Source: Methanobacteriota archaeon (lineage in GTDB: Archaea > Thermoplasmatota > Poseidoniia > Poseidoniales > Poseidoniaceae). Taken from it: DNA of 39,172 nucleotides. Of the stretch, positions 13,953 to 23,454 are shown piece after piece (position 1 is the stretch's first letter; the number at the start of each line of letters is the position of its first letter). The translations under genes were made by a program, and so were the position numbers. The notes beneath the pieces were generated by a model. The model saw only the letters and a list, made by a program, of their open reading frames with translations, was not told where the DNA came from and did not search any database. The stretch spans positions 1 to 39,172 of the forward strand of contig JABIWF010000029.1 of the NCBI GenBank assembly GCA_018701175.1. Reading direction: 5' to 3'.

Positions 13953-15356
13953 ATGTTTCTTATCATCGGCTCAGGACATCTCGCTGTTCGTTTGAGCCAA
14001 TGGTGTGCTCTTCGCCGTCGAAGTGTTTTGATTGGTCTAGCATCAAATCTCCCTCTCGATGGTCCACTTGAGGGTTGTGAAATCATTGCCTTGCCTTCGC
14101 CAATGCCACTTAATTCCCTTCCGCTCGAAGCACGAAAACCGACTGCAGTTCTTTTGCTAAACCCTGAAGCATTGGCTGACGAAAACCCCCTTGAGGCTAT
14201 CCAGAACCACTGGCAAGATGTTCCCATTTTAACTACACTTTCTCTCGAAGGTGACGGAGTGGACTTGATCAGTGTCGATGATGTATCTTTTGCAGCAATG
14301 CAAGACCGTATTCGTTCATGGGAGCAAAAAGACGGAGCAAGCGTTCTTCATCATTACCTTCATTCTGTTCCTGAAGGGTCGAAAGTTGCTATCTTCTGCC
14401 ATGATAATCCCGACCCTGACGCATTAGGTGCAGGCCTTGCAATGCATGAACTCGTTCAAAGCATGGGGTTGGAACCAATGCTGCTGCATGGCGGTCTCAT
14501 TGAGCATCAACAAAACCGTGCCATGGTACGTCTGCTCGATATTCCGGTTCGGCGACTTATTCTTGATTGGGAAGTACAGGACGTGTTACGCGATGCTGCC
14601 GTTGTCATTACCGTTGACTTTCACCGTCCCGGTGCAAACAATGTTCTTCCAGAGGATTGTGTCCCACACATTGTCCTTGATCATCACACCTCTGATGAAT
14701 CGGTTGCAGCGGATATTTCGATGCTCCGGCCCGAGTACTCTGCGACCTCTTCCTTGGTCGCTAGCCTCCTCATGAGTCTCAACTACCCGATGACGGCGCG
14801 TGTTGCTACTGCACTTGCTTTCGGTATTCGGACGGATACTCTCGGCTTCACACGGCATTTCAATCCGGTCGATATTCGAGCACTCTCATGGTTAAATGCT
14901 TATGTCGACTCTGAATTAATTCGTTCTATAGAAGAACCTCCAAGATCTCAGGACACCTTGGAATCGTTTGCTGAAGCACTTTCATCGAGGACATTGGTTG
15001 GTTCAACCCTTCTCGCCCCCCTTTCCTCCATGCCAAATCGAGATTCATTGGCGCAAATAGCGGACTTCCTTTTGCCAACAGAGGGCATAGACACTGTGGT
15101 GGTTTTTGGCCCTCGCCGAGGTAAAGTAATCCTTTCGGCACGCTCAAAGGACGAAGGCATTCACCTCGGACGCTTGCTCTCGGATACCTGGGGTGGTGGT
15201 CTTTCCGGTGGTCACAAAGCCCTTGCAGGAGGGCAGATCCCCTTCGAGGTTCTTCTCAATCAACTGCCTGAAAACCCTGAAGAAGCCGATGTTCAGGCCG
15301 TAGATGCTATGTCTATTCGCCTTCGAGAACTCTTTGCTGGAGGTGCTGATGAATGA
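13953..15356 (+). CDS. DHH/DHHA1 phosphoesterase with an N-terminal Rossmann domain
   Basis: A 467-residue protein. Residues 1-120 look like a TrkA-N-type Rossmann domain, opening MFLIIGSGHLAVRL and followed by small strands with acidic ends. Residues 145-330 are a DHH phosphoesterase core: HDNPDPDALG at 150-159, a VDFHRPGANN block with D222, and the DHH triad at 243-245. Residues 380-440 match DHHA1, with GGLSGGHKALAGGQIP as the substrate loop. Such enzymes hydrolyse short oligonucleotides, pAp or cyclic dinucleotides (NrnA, GdpP), and some archaeal ones act on pRNA. The start at 13953 is chosen because a GGTGA lies five bases before it and the Rossmann glycine loop then begins the protein; an ATG at 13935 would add six residues. 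Its stop overlaps the TraB start by four bases (ATGA). Confidence 0.87.
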   Translation: MFLIIGSGHLAVRLSQWCALRRRSVLIGLASNLPLDGPLEGCEIIALPSPMPLNSLPLEARKPTAVLLLNPEALADENPLEAIQNHWQDVPILTTLSLEGDGVDLISVDDVSFAAMQDRIRSWEQKDGASVLHHYLHSVPEGSKVAIFCHDNPDPDALGAGLAMHELVQSMGLEPMLLHGGLIEHQQNRAMVRLLDIPVRRLILDWEVQDVLRDAAVVITVDFHRPGANNVLPEDCVPHIVLDHHTSDESVAADISMLRPEYSATSSLVASLLMSLNYPMTARVATALAFGIRTDTLGFTRHFNPVDIRALSWLNAYVDSELIRSIEEPPRSQDTLESFAEALSSRTLVGSTLLAPLSSMPNRDSLAQIADFLLPTEGIDTVVVFGPRRGKVILSARSKDEGIHLGRLLSDTWGGGLSGGHKALAGGQIPFEVLLNQLPENPEEADVQAVDAMSIRLRELFAGGADE

Positions 15357-16516
15357 CGGAAACGCCTTACATTGATATCAGTCCGACTTTACGAATTCTT
15401 GGTACTGCTCACGTTTCTACAGCGAGTGTTGAAGCCGTTCGAGAACAGATCTCAACGTATCAACCAGAACGTGTCGCCGTCGAACTGTGTGACTCTCGTT
15501 ATCAAGCCTTAACCAGTGATCGCCGGTTGGACAAAGAAGGCTTGTTGAAAGTCGTCAAGGAAGGTAAAGCACCATTGGTTCTGTTGCAATCTCTTCTCGC
15601 AGCTGAACAACGAAAAATGGGCTTAGATGAAGGCCAACAACCCGGTGCTGAACTCCTTGCAGCAGTACAAGAGGCTGAGGCAGCCGAACTTGAGGTCGCA
15701 CTCATCGACCGTGATATTCAAACGACACTTCGTCGGGCATGGAAGAAAATGCGATTCCGTGAGAAAGTTCGTATTCTTTGGTCGTTACTTGGTGAAGATG
15801 AGGACGAAGACGCACCCGAAGTCAGCGAACTTCTCGAGAATCAAGACCTTCTCACTTCCTTGATGGAGGAATTAAGGACATTTTCGCCCGGAGCAGGACT
15901 TGTGCTCATCGATGAGAGAGACTCCTATCTTGCTGGAAAACTCGCTTTATTGCACGATGGCAAGAAGAAAACACTTGCTGTTGTCGGGGCGGGTCATCTG
16001 AAGGGGATAGAGAAACACCTTGCCCAACAATCCATGCCGGATCAAGCCTCATTGGATAATCTGAATCAACTTCCCGTACGAGGGCGCATCTCTAAGAGCA
16101 TACCATGGCTTATTCCGCTCTTTGTCATGACGCTGATTGGCTATTCATTGGCCACCGGTTCAAAAGACAGTTTAATCGAAATGTTCACTGTTTGGACCGC
16201 AGCAAATGCAGTATTTGCCGCATTGGGGTGCGCACTGGCTCGAGGCCATCCGTTGGCAATTTTAACAGCCGCAGCAGCATCTCCAATCACCTCGCTGAAT
16301 CCTACTTTGGCGGCAGGTTGGTTCGCTGGTTATGTGCAACTCAAAATCAAAGAGCCAACTGCTGAAGATTTACAGCAATTCCTCAAGTTGGAAAGTCTCG
16401 GATCATTCTGGTCCAACAAGGCAGGGCGCGTCCTCATGGTGACTTCACTTTCCAATCTTGGAAGTATGGCCGGTGCTTGGTTTGCAGCAACTGGGTTGGT
16501 TGGCAGTTTGATTTAG
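15353..16516 (+). CDS. TraB/PrgY family membrane protein
   Basis: A 387-residue TraB-domain protein. The domain opens with the GTAH motif at 17-20, followed by RVAVELCDSRYQ with E44, a QSLLAAEQRKMG helix and a VALIDRD strand. A later VVGAGHLKGI (second conserved His) closes the soluble part. The C-terminal third has four hydrophobic segments. The plan matches archaeal TraB proteins named after the enterococcal pheromone-shutdown protein PrgY. They resemble Tiki/EreA-type metal-dependent proteases or esterases, but the archaeal role is not established. It is translationally coupled to the DHH phosphoesterase by an ATGA overlap. Its TAG stop overlaps the convergent folP stop (TTAG). Confidence 0.9.
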   Translation: MTETPYIDISPTLRILGTAHVSTASVEAVREQISTYQPERVAVELCDSRYQALTSDRRLDKEGLLKVVKEGKAPLVLLQSLLAAEQRKMGLDEGQQPGAELLAAVQEAEAAELEVALIDRDIQTTLRRAWKKMRFREKVRILWSLLGEDEDEDAPEVSELLENQDLLTSLMEELRTFSPGAGLVLIDERDSYLAGKLALLHDGKKKTLAVVGAGHLKGIEKHLAQQSMPDQASLDNLNQLPVRGRISKSIPWLIPLFVMTLIGYSLATGSKDSLIEMFTVWTAANAVFAALGCALARGHPLAILTAAAASPITSLNPTLAAGWFAGYVQLKIKEPTAEDLQQFLKLESLGSFWSNKAGRVLMVTSLSNLGSMAGAWFAATGLVGSLI

Positions 16517-17379
16517 TCGACTGCACTGAGTACTCTGAACAAATCAATGTGTTCTTGAACATCGTGAACACGCACGATATCGATTCCCTCGTAGTACGCC
16601 ATTGCTGCAACAGCAAGAGTTCCACTCAACCGGTTTTCAGGGTCCTTGTGCCCTGTGATTTCTCCTATCATCGATTTGCGAGAAACACCCCACAGAACAG
16701 AGAAACCTTCATTCCCACGGAATAAATCGTGCCGTTGCAAAAGGTCGATGTTGTGTTCAAGCACTTTCCCAAATCCAATTCCGGGGTCGAGTGCGATCAA
16801 TTCAGCAGGCAGTCCAGCCGCAATTAATCCACGAGCAGTTTCAAGTAATTGTGTACTTACTTCGATAGCGCAATCGTTGTATGTGGGTTTTTCTTGCATG
16901 GATTTTGGTTCACCTTGCATGTGCATGATACAGACTCCGCATTGTTTTTCGAGAACCAGTGCCACCATTTCTGGGTCTCTTAATCCAGACACATCGTTGA
17001 TGATGTCTGCTCCAGCATCAATGGCGGCTCGAGCAACTTGTGGGCGGCGAGTGTCAATTGAGATGAGTCCACTTTCATTCTGTAAGCGCAAGGCAGTTAT
17101 GACGGGCAGTACACGTTGTATTTCCTCTTCCACTGAGACAAAATCAGCCCCTGGGCGAGTTGATTCTCCACCAATGTCAATCCATGTAGCTCCTTGTTGC
17201 CACATTGCGATGGCGGTTTCAATCGCTTGTTCAACAGTCGTTCTGCGACTTTGTGCATGGAACGAATCGGGTGTGACGTTGACGATTCCCATGACATGGC
17301 ATGGTTGCTCCTCACTACGGTGGAGGCCCATCGAAAGACGGTCTCGGCTCTTTCGATTAGGTGGTAAGGAGATGCCCAT
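16513..17379 (-). CDS. folP: dihydropteroate synthase
   Basis: Condenses hydroxymethyl-dihydropterin pyrophosphate with an aminobenzoate in folate-type cofactor synthesis. The 288-residue TIM-barrel protein has both family signatures: MGIVNVTPDSF at 30-40 and GGESTRPGA at 70-78. It also has the SIDTRRP strand, the DIINDVSGL block (Asp and Asn that contact pterin), MHMQG, a DPGIGFGK strand and GVSRKSMIG near the C-terminus. A 28-residue N-terminal extension precedes the barrel. FolB (34569-34931) and a pterin dehydratase (27888-28163) elsewhere in the window belong to the same chemistry, favouring folate use over methanopterin. The divergent membrane-protein gene starts 51 bases away, so the promoters must be compact. 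Confidence 0.95.
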   Translation of the reverse strand: MGISLPPNRKSRDRLSMGLHRSEEQPCHVMGIVNVTPDSFHAQSRRTTVEQAIETAIAMWQQGATWIDIGGESTRPGADFVSVEEEIQRVLPVITALRLQNESGLISIDTRRPQVARAAIDAGADIINDVSGLRDPEMVALVLEKQCGVCIMHMQGEPKSMQEKPTYNDCAIEVSTQLLETARGLIAAGLPAELIALDPGIGFGKVLEHNIDLLQRHDLFRGNEGFSVLWGVSRKSMIGEITGHKDPENRLSGTLAVAAMAYYEGIDIVRVHDVQEHIDLFRVLSAVD

Positions 17380-17430
17380 GAACTCCCCGAGTTCGGCAGA
17401 TTTGATAAGATGTGAGTGTCAAGGACACCT

Positions 17431-18066
17431 ATGACCGAAGACATTCCTGCCGATTCCCCGGATGTTTTGGGGTCTCCGTCGATGCAAAATCAAGGTCATG
17501 TGGCCAGTGAACATCGGCATGAACTGGCAGACCGACTGATTCGTCGCCTCGATGTCAAAGACAACAATGCTATCTTCGAAATGATCTCTGCCAAAGCCTA
17601 TTTTGGGGGGATTTTGATTGCTATACTTGTTTTATTTTACTGGATATTCATCTCTTCAGCGGACGACAACGTCGATACGGGCGTTTCAATTCTTCGTTCC
17701 CTTAGTTTCCCAGATGTTGCTGTTGCCGTTTTGGTGTTGGGGCTCTTCTCTTCTTTGTTTAGATATTACAGTCGTGAGTTAGGGCATTTATTCCCGTCTC
17801 TCGTATCAGGTGCCATGATTATTGTGTGTGGCTTTTACGCTGTTGAACCACTCGTGTATGGATTTGTCACCAATGAACTGGAAGCACAGACGGCTCTTTG
17901 GCGCAGCGCTCGACTCGGAGTGCTTTGGGGTGGCGTGACATATTGTGCTCACTATCTTGTTGATGCGTTCCTTCTTTACTGGCTGAAACAATTTTGTGCG
18001 AACCATGACATCGATATTTATTCTGGAGAGGAGTCGAATGTTCACGAACTCCAAGCCTCAGATTGA
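17431..18066 (+). CDS. four-helix membrane protein of unknown function
   Basis: Function not recognised. The 211-residue protein has a hydrophilic N-terminus of about 50 residues, then hydrophobic segments at about 56-76, 94-111, 121-143 and 160-187, and an acidic tail. There are no cysteine clusters or known catalytic motifs. The ATG at 17431 is preferred to a GTG at 17416 because AAGGA lies five bases upstream of it. It is followed after 45 bases by the Trm56 gene in the same direction, and co-transcription with Trm56 and carAB is possible. Confidence 0.7.
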   Translation: MTEDIPADSPDVLGSPSMQNQGHVASEHRHELADRLIRRLDVKDNNAIFEMISAKAYFGGILIAILVLFYWIFISSADDNVDTGVSILRSLSFPDVAVAVLVLGLFSSLFRYYSRELGHLFPSLVSGAMIIVCGFYAVEPLVYGFVTNELEAQTALWRSARLGVLWGGVTYCAHYLVDAFLLYWLKQFCANHDIDIYSGEESNVHELQASD

Positions 18067-18111
18067 GTTTTAGACTGCACCTTTCTTGTAGGATTGTTCA
18101 GTCGAAGCATC

Positions 18112-18681
18112 ATGACAGGAGAGCGTGTCGATGTTCTGCGCCTTGGCTACAGGCTTGGCAGAGACCCTCGGATTACCACGCACCTCGCCCTTGTCGGCCG
18201 TGCACTTGGTGCAGACCGTTTTCTTTTGGCCGGCGATGAGGACCCCAAAATGTTTGAAAATTTGGATTCGGTTGCCAGTCGCTTTGGCGGTGGTATGGAC
18301 TCAGAACACATACAATCGCCGATGGGTTGGCTTCGACGCTTTGTCGAAGAAGATGCAGGTGATGGCAGCCCAGGCGTCGCGGTACACCTCACAATGTACG
18401 GGGAACCCTTCCGTGAGGCGATTCCACGCATTCGTCGTGACAGGCCGATGGTCATAGTGGTCGGAGGTGCTAAAGTTCCTGGTGATGTTTACAAGCATTG
18501 CCAATACAATGTGGCAGTTGGTAACCAACCTCATTCGGAAGTTGCAGCACTCGCACTGTTCCTCGACGCTTGGTACGGTGAAGCTGGAAGTAACCGTTCC
18601 TTCGATGATGCGCGTCTAATTATTCAACCGACGGCGAACGGAAAGAGAGTTCGAGATTTAGACCGGGAAGAAGAAGAGTAA
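18112..18681 (+). CDS. trm56: tRNA (cytidine(56)-2'-O)-methyltransferase
   Basis: Archaeal Trm56 methylates the 2'-OH of C56 in the tRNA T-loop using S-adenosylmethionine. It is a SPOUT (trefoil-knot) enzyme. The 189-residue protein matches the family from its first line, VLRLGYRLGRDPRITTHLAL, through a GADRFLL strand, VAVHLTMYGEPF, and the knot region VIVVGGAKVPGDVYKHCQYN followed by VAVGNQPHSEVAALALFLD. Family length is 170-200 residues. The ATG at 18112 begins nine residues before the conserved R-L-G-x-R block; an upstream TTG would add six residues without support. The enzyme replaces the C/D RNP-guided modification in most archaea. It precedes carA in the same direction. Confidence 0.95.
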   Translation: MTGERVDVLRLGYRLGRDPRITTHLALVGRALGADRFLLAGDEDPKMFENLDSVASRFGGGMDSEHIQSPMGWLRRFVEEDAGDGSPGVAVHLTMYGEPFREAIPRIRRDRPMVIVVGGAKVPGDVYKHCQYNVAVGNQPHSEVAALALFLDAWYGEAGSNRSFDDARLIIQPTANGKRVRDLDREEEE

Positions 18682-18763
18682 GCATTCACCTACTTGACCT
18701 TAGTATCGTTCTTTCACCCCTATTTCTACTTGACACTTGGGCGACTCAATTCATCGTTCTTCG

Positions 18764-20110
18764 ATGCCAATTATTATGGGGGTTCGTTTTCGACAAAAAC
18801 TGATGTCGGGAGGTGCTACACAAAACGGCAGTTTCTGTCCTGGTCAGAATCAGCGTGGCGTGACCGATGCTCCTTCCTTTGCCGACGCTGCAGATGGACT
18901 TTCTTTTGGCATCGATTTACCCCCCTCTGCAGAGGGTCCTGGTCTCTTGCTCACTGCTGACGGAGGTCGCTACCAAGGCACACTCTTCGGTGCTCAGGGG
19001 TACGGTGAGGGGGAACTCGTTTTCACTACCGGGATGATGGGATATCAGGAATCACTCACCGATCCATCTTTTGCTGGGCAAGTCCTCACGTTCACTTACC
19101 CCTTGATTGGTAACTACGGCATACATGCTGGGGCTTCTGAGTCGTCTGGGGTTTGGCCTCGTGGCGTTGTTGTCCGCCATGCCATGCATCAACCAGACCA
19201 CCGGCATTCCATTGCACCTGTCGAGGATTTACTTCGCCTCCACAATGTTCCCGGGATTCAGGGGATTGATACTCGATCTATTACTCGTCGCGTGCGTGAA
19301 CTTGGAACAGTATTGTGTGTCTTTGGTCCAGCAGAAGATGAAGACCTTCTCCGCTCTCGGTTGAAAGAAATGACATCGCCGGACTTGGAAGACCTCGTCG
19401 AACAAGTCTCGATATCTTCTCCTGTTGTCCTCAACCCTGGGGCGCTGGATGTGCTGGATCAACCCCTTCCTCGGCTTGGTGCTCTCGACTGTGGGATTAA
19501 ATTCAACATCTTGCGTAATCTATGCAGGCATTTTGAGGTTGTTTGGTGTCCTCCGGAAACTTCATTCGATATTCTTACGAACGAATATCAGATTGATGCG
19601 CTTTTTTGCTCAAATGGACCTGGTGACCCTGCTCATACGGGAAAGGCAACCATGGCTCGTAACACCCTCGCTCAAGCAGTTCAAGCGAGATTACCAGTCA
19701 TGGGAATCTGCTTAGGACATCAGTTGATGGGCTTGGCATCAGGTCTTCAGACCTACAAAATGCGCTACGGTCATCGCGGTGCAAACCAGCCTGTTGTGGA
19801 TTTGAAAACGGGCCGAGTTTCCATCACCAGTCAAAACCACGGTTTTGCAGTGGCCGACCCCGATGCTGGAATGCTCGCCGCCCATCCGAGTGGAGCATGC
19901 TCGCCACCTGGTGAGAATCTTCATGGTGCAGAGGTTACGGTGAGATTTGTCAATGCCAACGACAGGACCGTCGAAGGTTTAGATTTGGTTGGGCATCCCT
20001 CGTTTACGGTTCAGTTTCACCCAGAGGCTTGTCCAGGTCCTCATGATGCTGCCCCTCTGTTTGAACAATTTCGAGATATTGTAGATCGAGCACTCGGAGG
20101 TGAATACTGA
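18764..20110 (+). CDS. carA: carbamoyl-phosphate synthase small subunit (glutamine amidotransferase)
   Basis: Releases ammonia from glutamine and passes it to CarB for carbamoyl phosphate, feeding pyrimidine and arginine synthesis. The first domain shows the YQGTLFGAQG and FTTGMMGYQESLTDPSFAGQ blocks of CarA. The class I amidotransferase domain has its triad intact: C316 in GICLGHQ, H419 and E421 in FHPEACPG. The N-terminus is the uncertain part. ATGs at 18764, 18776 and 18803 are in frame, none has a ribosome site, and all leave 40-55 residues before the conserved region, longer than usual. 18764 is given as the most upstream ATG. Its stop overlaps the carB start by one base (TGATG). Confidence 0.93.
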   Translation: MPIIMGVRFRQKLMSGGATQNGSFCPGQNQRGVTDAPSFADAADGLSFGIDLPPSAEGPGLLLTADGGRYQGTLFGAQGYGEGELVFTTGMMGYQESLTDPSFAGQVLTFTYPLIGNYGIHAGASESSGVWPRGVVVRHAMHQPDHRHSIAPVEDLLRLHNVPGIQGIDTRSITRRVRELGTVLCVFGPAEDEDLLRSRLKEMTSPDLEDLVEQVSISSPVVLNPGALDVLDQPLPRLGALDCGIKFNILRNLCRHFEVVWCPPETSFDILTNEYQIDALFCSNGPGDPAHTGKATMARNTLAQAVQARLPVMGICLGHQLMGLASGLQTYKMRYGHRGANQPVVDLKTGRVSITSQNHGFAVADPDAGMLAAHPSGACSPPGENLHGAEVTVRFVNANDRTVEGLDLVGHPSFTVQFHPEACPGPHDAAPLFEQFRDIVDRALGGEY

Positions 20111-23100
20111 TGCCTCGTCGTGATGATTTGAAAACCATTCTCGTGCTTGGTAGTGGGCCGATTAAGATTGGTCAAGCTGCCGAGTTTGATTTTTCTGGAA
20201 GCCAAGCAGTACGGGCGTTACGAGAAGATGGATACGAGGTAATCTTGGTGAATTCCAATCCTGCAACCATTCAAAACGACCCAGAAATGGCAGACAAAGT
20301 GTACATTGAACCACTCCTTCCAGACACAGTGCGTCGAATATTGGAGATTGAAAAACCGTGTGCCCTCCTCGCTGGTATGGGTGGGCAAACCGCTCTGAAC
20401 ATTGCCAGTGAACTGGCCCACGACGGTTCTCTGGACCGACTGGGTGTCGAACTCATTGGCTCGGACCTGGACGCTATTGACAAAGCGGAAGACCGTGAAT
20501 TGTTCAACCAAGTGTGTGAATCGATTGGGCTGCCGATTTCCGAAGCCATTGCATGCAATACCATGGACGAAGTCATTTCAGCTGCAGAATCAATCGGTGC
20601 TTGGCCTGTATTGATTCGTCCGGCATTCACACTTGGCGGATTGGGTGGTGGCACGGCTTGGGACATTGGTCAACTCGTCGAAATTGCTACTCTTGGATTG
20701 AGAAACTCTCGTATCAATCAAGTATTGATTGAAGAATCAATTCTAGGTTGGCAAGAGTTAGAGTACGAAGTTATGCGTGATGGTGCAGATAACGCAACGA
20801 TCGTGTGTACGATGGAGAACATTGACCCAATGGGTGTTCACACCGGTGAATCTACAGTCGTTGCACCTTTGCAATCGTTTTCAGACGCTGACCATCAAAT
20901 TCTTCGTGACCAAGCCCTTTCACTTATTCGAGCGTTGAACATCAAAGGAGGTTGTAACGTCCAGTTCGCTTTCAACCAGTTCACCGGTGAAATTCGAGTG
21001 ATTGAAGTCAATCCTCGCGTCTCACGCTCTTCCGCACTTGCCAGTAAAGCAACTGGATATCCAATAGCGAGGATGGCTGCAAAGATTGCAGTAGGTTATA
21101 CGCTTGATGAACTACCGAATCCGATTACTGGTGAAGGGACTACTGCAGCGTTTGAACCAACTTTAGATTATTGTGTCGTCAAGATCCCTCGCTGGCCGTT
21201 TGACAAGTTTAGAACAGCAGATCGAGTTTTAGGGACTTCGATGAAGTCAACCGGCGAAGTCATGGCAATTGGACGGAACTTCGAAGAAGCCTTCCTAAAG
21301 GCTTGGGCATCTCTTGAGCAAGGCTGTGCACATCCTCGACCGTTGACACGTGCTGACGAGTCGGAAGGTGAAGGAATGGCAGACAGGGCACTCACTGCAC
21401 TCCCCGATTCCACACTGGTCGAATGGTGCAGAGTTGCTACAGACCGACGAATGGGTGCTTTGATTGAAGCCTTCCGAAGAGGTTGGAGTGTAGAAAAAGT
21501 ACACGAAATCACCCGGATAACTCGCTGGTTCTTGTACCGTTTTGAGAACATTGCCAAGATGGAAAAAGAAATTACTCAGACCTCTGCACTTCCAACGGAG
21601 TTAACTCGCGAACAATTACGCCACTGGAAGAGCCACGGGTTCTCAGACAATCACATTGCTGACGCATTGGCAGGTTTCCCTCCAGCAGGTCCTCGCTCAA
21701 TTCCGGTTGGTCGTAACGAGGAGGCAGTAATGAGTCGTAGACACGCATTAAGCCTTCATCCTCGCTATAGAATGGTTGACTCATGCGCTGCAGAATTTGC
21801 TGCAAAGACTCCATATTACTATTCAACGTATGAATTAGATAACGCATCAGGGATTGACCTTCTACCGGACATGGAGGCACGAACCAAAGAACGCCTCGTT
21901 ACAGTAGGTAGCGGTCCAATTCGTATTGGTCAGGGAATTGAATTCGATTATGGATGCGTTCACGCTGTCAAAGCAATTCGGGAGGCAGGTAAGGATGCGA
22001 TTATAATCAATAACAATCCTGAAACTGTATCAACTGATTTTGATACTTCTGACCGTTTGTATTTCGATCCATTGACACTTGAATATGTCTCGGAGATACT
22101 GTTGCGTGAGAGAGCTCACGGTATTTTGTTGCAATTTGGTGGTCAGACTGCGATTAACTTGGCTTTGCCGTTGAACGAGAGATTACCGCTTCTCAAACCA
22201 ATGGGGCTCGATCTTTCCATTATGGGCACTTCTTGCGATGCTGTCGATGAAGCGAGCGACCGCGAGCGTTTTGAGGCCTTTGCCAAGCGTTCTGGGTTAC
22301 GAATGCCGAACGGCACCACAGGGACTACAGCAGAAGATATTCGAAACGCAGCCATGGACATTGGCTTCCCAGTGTTGATTCGTCCATCGTATGTTCTTGG
22401 TGGACGTGGAATGGAGATTCTTTCGAACGAACAGCAATTAAACGCCTACCTTGAAGAAGCCTATTTGGCACCTGACAAGCCTTTGTTGGTCGATGATTAT
22501 CTCGGTCATGCGACCGAAATTGATGTTGATGCAGCCTGCGATGGTACGGATGTCTTGGTAGGTGCAATCATGGAACATCTTGAGGAAGCAGGGATTCATT
22601 CCGGTGATTCGACATGTTTCATCCCTGCACAGAATATTTCAGAATCGATGTTAGCGAAGATTGCTGAGCAAACGAAAATAATCGGTCTTGGTCTTAAAAT
22701 CAGGGGATGTTACAACATACAGTTTGCGCTGCAAGGTGATGATTTGTACGTACTTGAGGTCAATCCTCGCTCATCCCGTACGGTTCCTTTTGTAGCGAAG
22801 GCGACTGGGCTTCCAATGGCCAGAATTGCAGCCAACATCACCATTGGAATCCCGCTTTCAGAGCAAGAAATACCTCGACGAACGACAGGTCAGATATGCG
22901 TCAAAGCCCCAGTATTCCCATTCATCAAACTGCGAGGTCTCGACCCAGCACCTGGCCCTGAAATGAAATCCACTGGCGAAGTCTACGGTTCCGATGTTTC
23001 GGCTGACAAAGCCTACCTCAAAGCTCGTCTTGCCACTGAAGTTCCTGTAGCGACAAGCGGTGGAGTTTACCTCACTGTTCGTAACGAAGACAAGCAAGGT

Positions 23101-23454
23101 TTGATTCCAATTGCCCAAGAATTGGTTGACCTTGGATTCAATCTGTTTGCTACACCAGGAACATGTGATACCCTCAGGCAAGCAGGAGTTCCCGTTAGTG
23201 TCGCCTATAGAATCGCTGATAAGAACCATCCTGATGCTCTTGACCTCATGCATAAAGGCGAAGTCTCCTTCATTGTGAATGTTCCAACGGTTTCTGGTGG
23301 TGCAGTTCGGGATGGGAACATGATGCGTCGACTGGCCGTAGAATTGAACATTCCATTTGTCACAACTCTACGTGGAGCAAAGATGGAAGTTGCTGCCAGC
23401 AGGGCACGGCTTAGCGGACCTTTGGAGCCTCGCCGATTGACAGTTCACTACTGA
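20110..23454 (+). CDS. carB: carbamoyl-phosphate synthase large subunit
   Basis: Makes carbamoyl phosphate from bicarbonate, two ATP and ammonia delivered by CarA. The 1114-residue protein has the duplicated plan. The first ATP-grasp half starts at GSGPIKIGQAAEFDFSG (about residue 14). An oligomerisation region follows at about 410-590, and the second half starts at GSGPIRIGQGIEFDYG (about 598). The C-terminal MGS-like allosteric domain (about 960-1110) includes ELVDLGFNLFATPGT. Both halves have the VLIRP...GG.GG or GGRGM nucleotide loops and the N-P-R-x-S-R-S/T metal-binding block. The part between halves appears some tens of residues longer than in E. coli. It starts inside the carA stop. 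Its stop abuts the convergent zinc-ribbon gene, the two stops together reading TGATCA. Confidence 0.97.
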   Translation: MPRRDDLKTILVLGSGPIKIGQAAEFDFSGSQAVRALREDGYEVILVNSNPATIQNDPEMADKVYIEPLLPDTVRRILEIEKPCALLAGMGGQTALNIASELAHDGSLDRLGVELIGSDLDAIDKAEDRELFNQVCESIGLPISEAIACNTMDEVISAAESIGAWPVLIRPAFTLGGLGGGTAWDIGQLVEIATLGLRNSRINQVLIEESILGWQELEYEVMRDGADNATIVCTMENIDPMGVHTGESTVVAPLQSFSDADHQILRDQALSLIRALNIKGGCNVQFAFNQFTGEIRVIEVNPRVSRSSALASKATGYPIARMAAKIAVGYTLDELPNPITGEGTTAAFEPTLDYCVVKIPRWPFDKFRTADRVLGTSMKSTGEVMAIGRNFEEAFLKAWASLEQGCAHPRPLTRADESEGEGMADRALTALPDSTLVEWCRVATDRRMGALIEAFRRGWSVEKVHEITRITRWFLYRFENIAKMEKEITQTSALPTELTREQLRHWKSHGFSDNHIADALAGFPPAGPRSIPVGRNEEAVMSRRHALSLHPRYRMVDSCAAEFAAKTPYYYSTYELDNASGIDLLPDMEARTKERLVTVGSGPIRIGQGIEFDYGCVHAVKAIREAGKDAIIINNNPETVSTDFDTSDRLYFDPLTLEYVSEILLRERAHGILLQFGGQTAINLALPLNERLPLLKPMGLDLSIMGTSCDAVDEASDRERFEAFAKRSGLRMPNGTTGTTAEDIRNAAMDIGFPVLIRPSYVLGGRGMEILSNEQQLNAYLEEAYLAPDKPLLVDDYLGHATEIDVDAACDGTDVLVGAIMEHLEEAGIHSGDSTCFIPAQNISESMLAKIAEQTKIIGLGLKIRGCYNIQFALQGDDLYVLEVNPRSSRTVPFVAKATGLPMARIAANITIGIPLSEQEIPRRTTGQICVKAPVFPFIKLRGLDPAPGPEMKSTGEVYGSDVSADKAYLKARLATEVPVATSGGVYLTVRNEDKQGLIPIAQELVDLGFNLFATPGTCDTLRQAGVPVSVAYRIADKNHPDALDLMHKGEVSFIVNVPTVSGGAVRDGNMMRRLAVELNIPFVTTLRGAKMEVAASRARLSGPLEPRRLTVHY

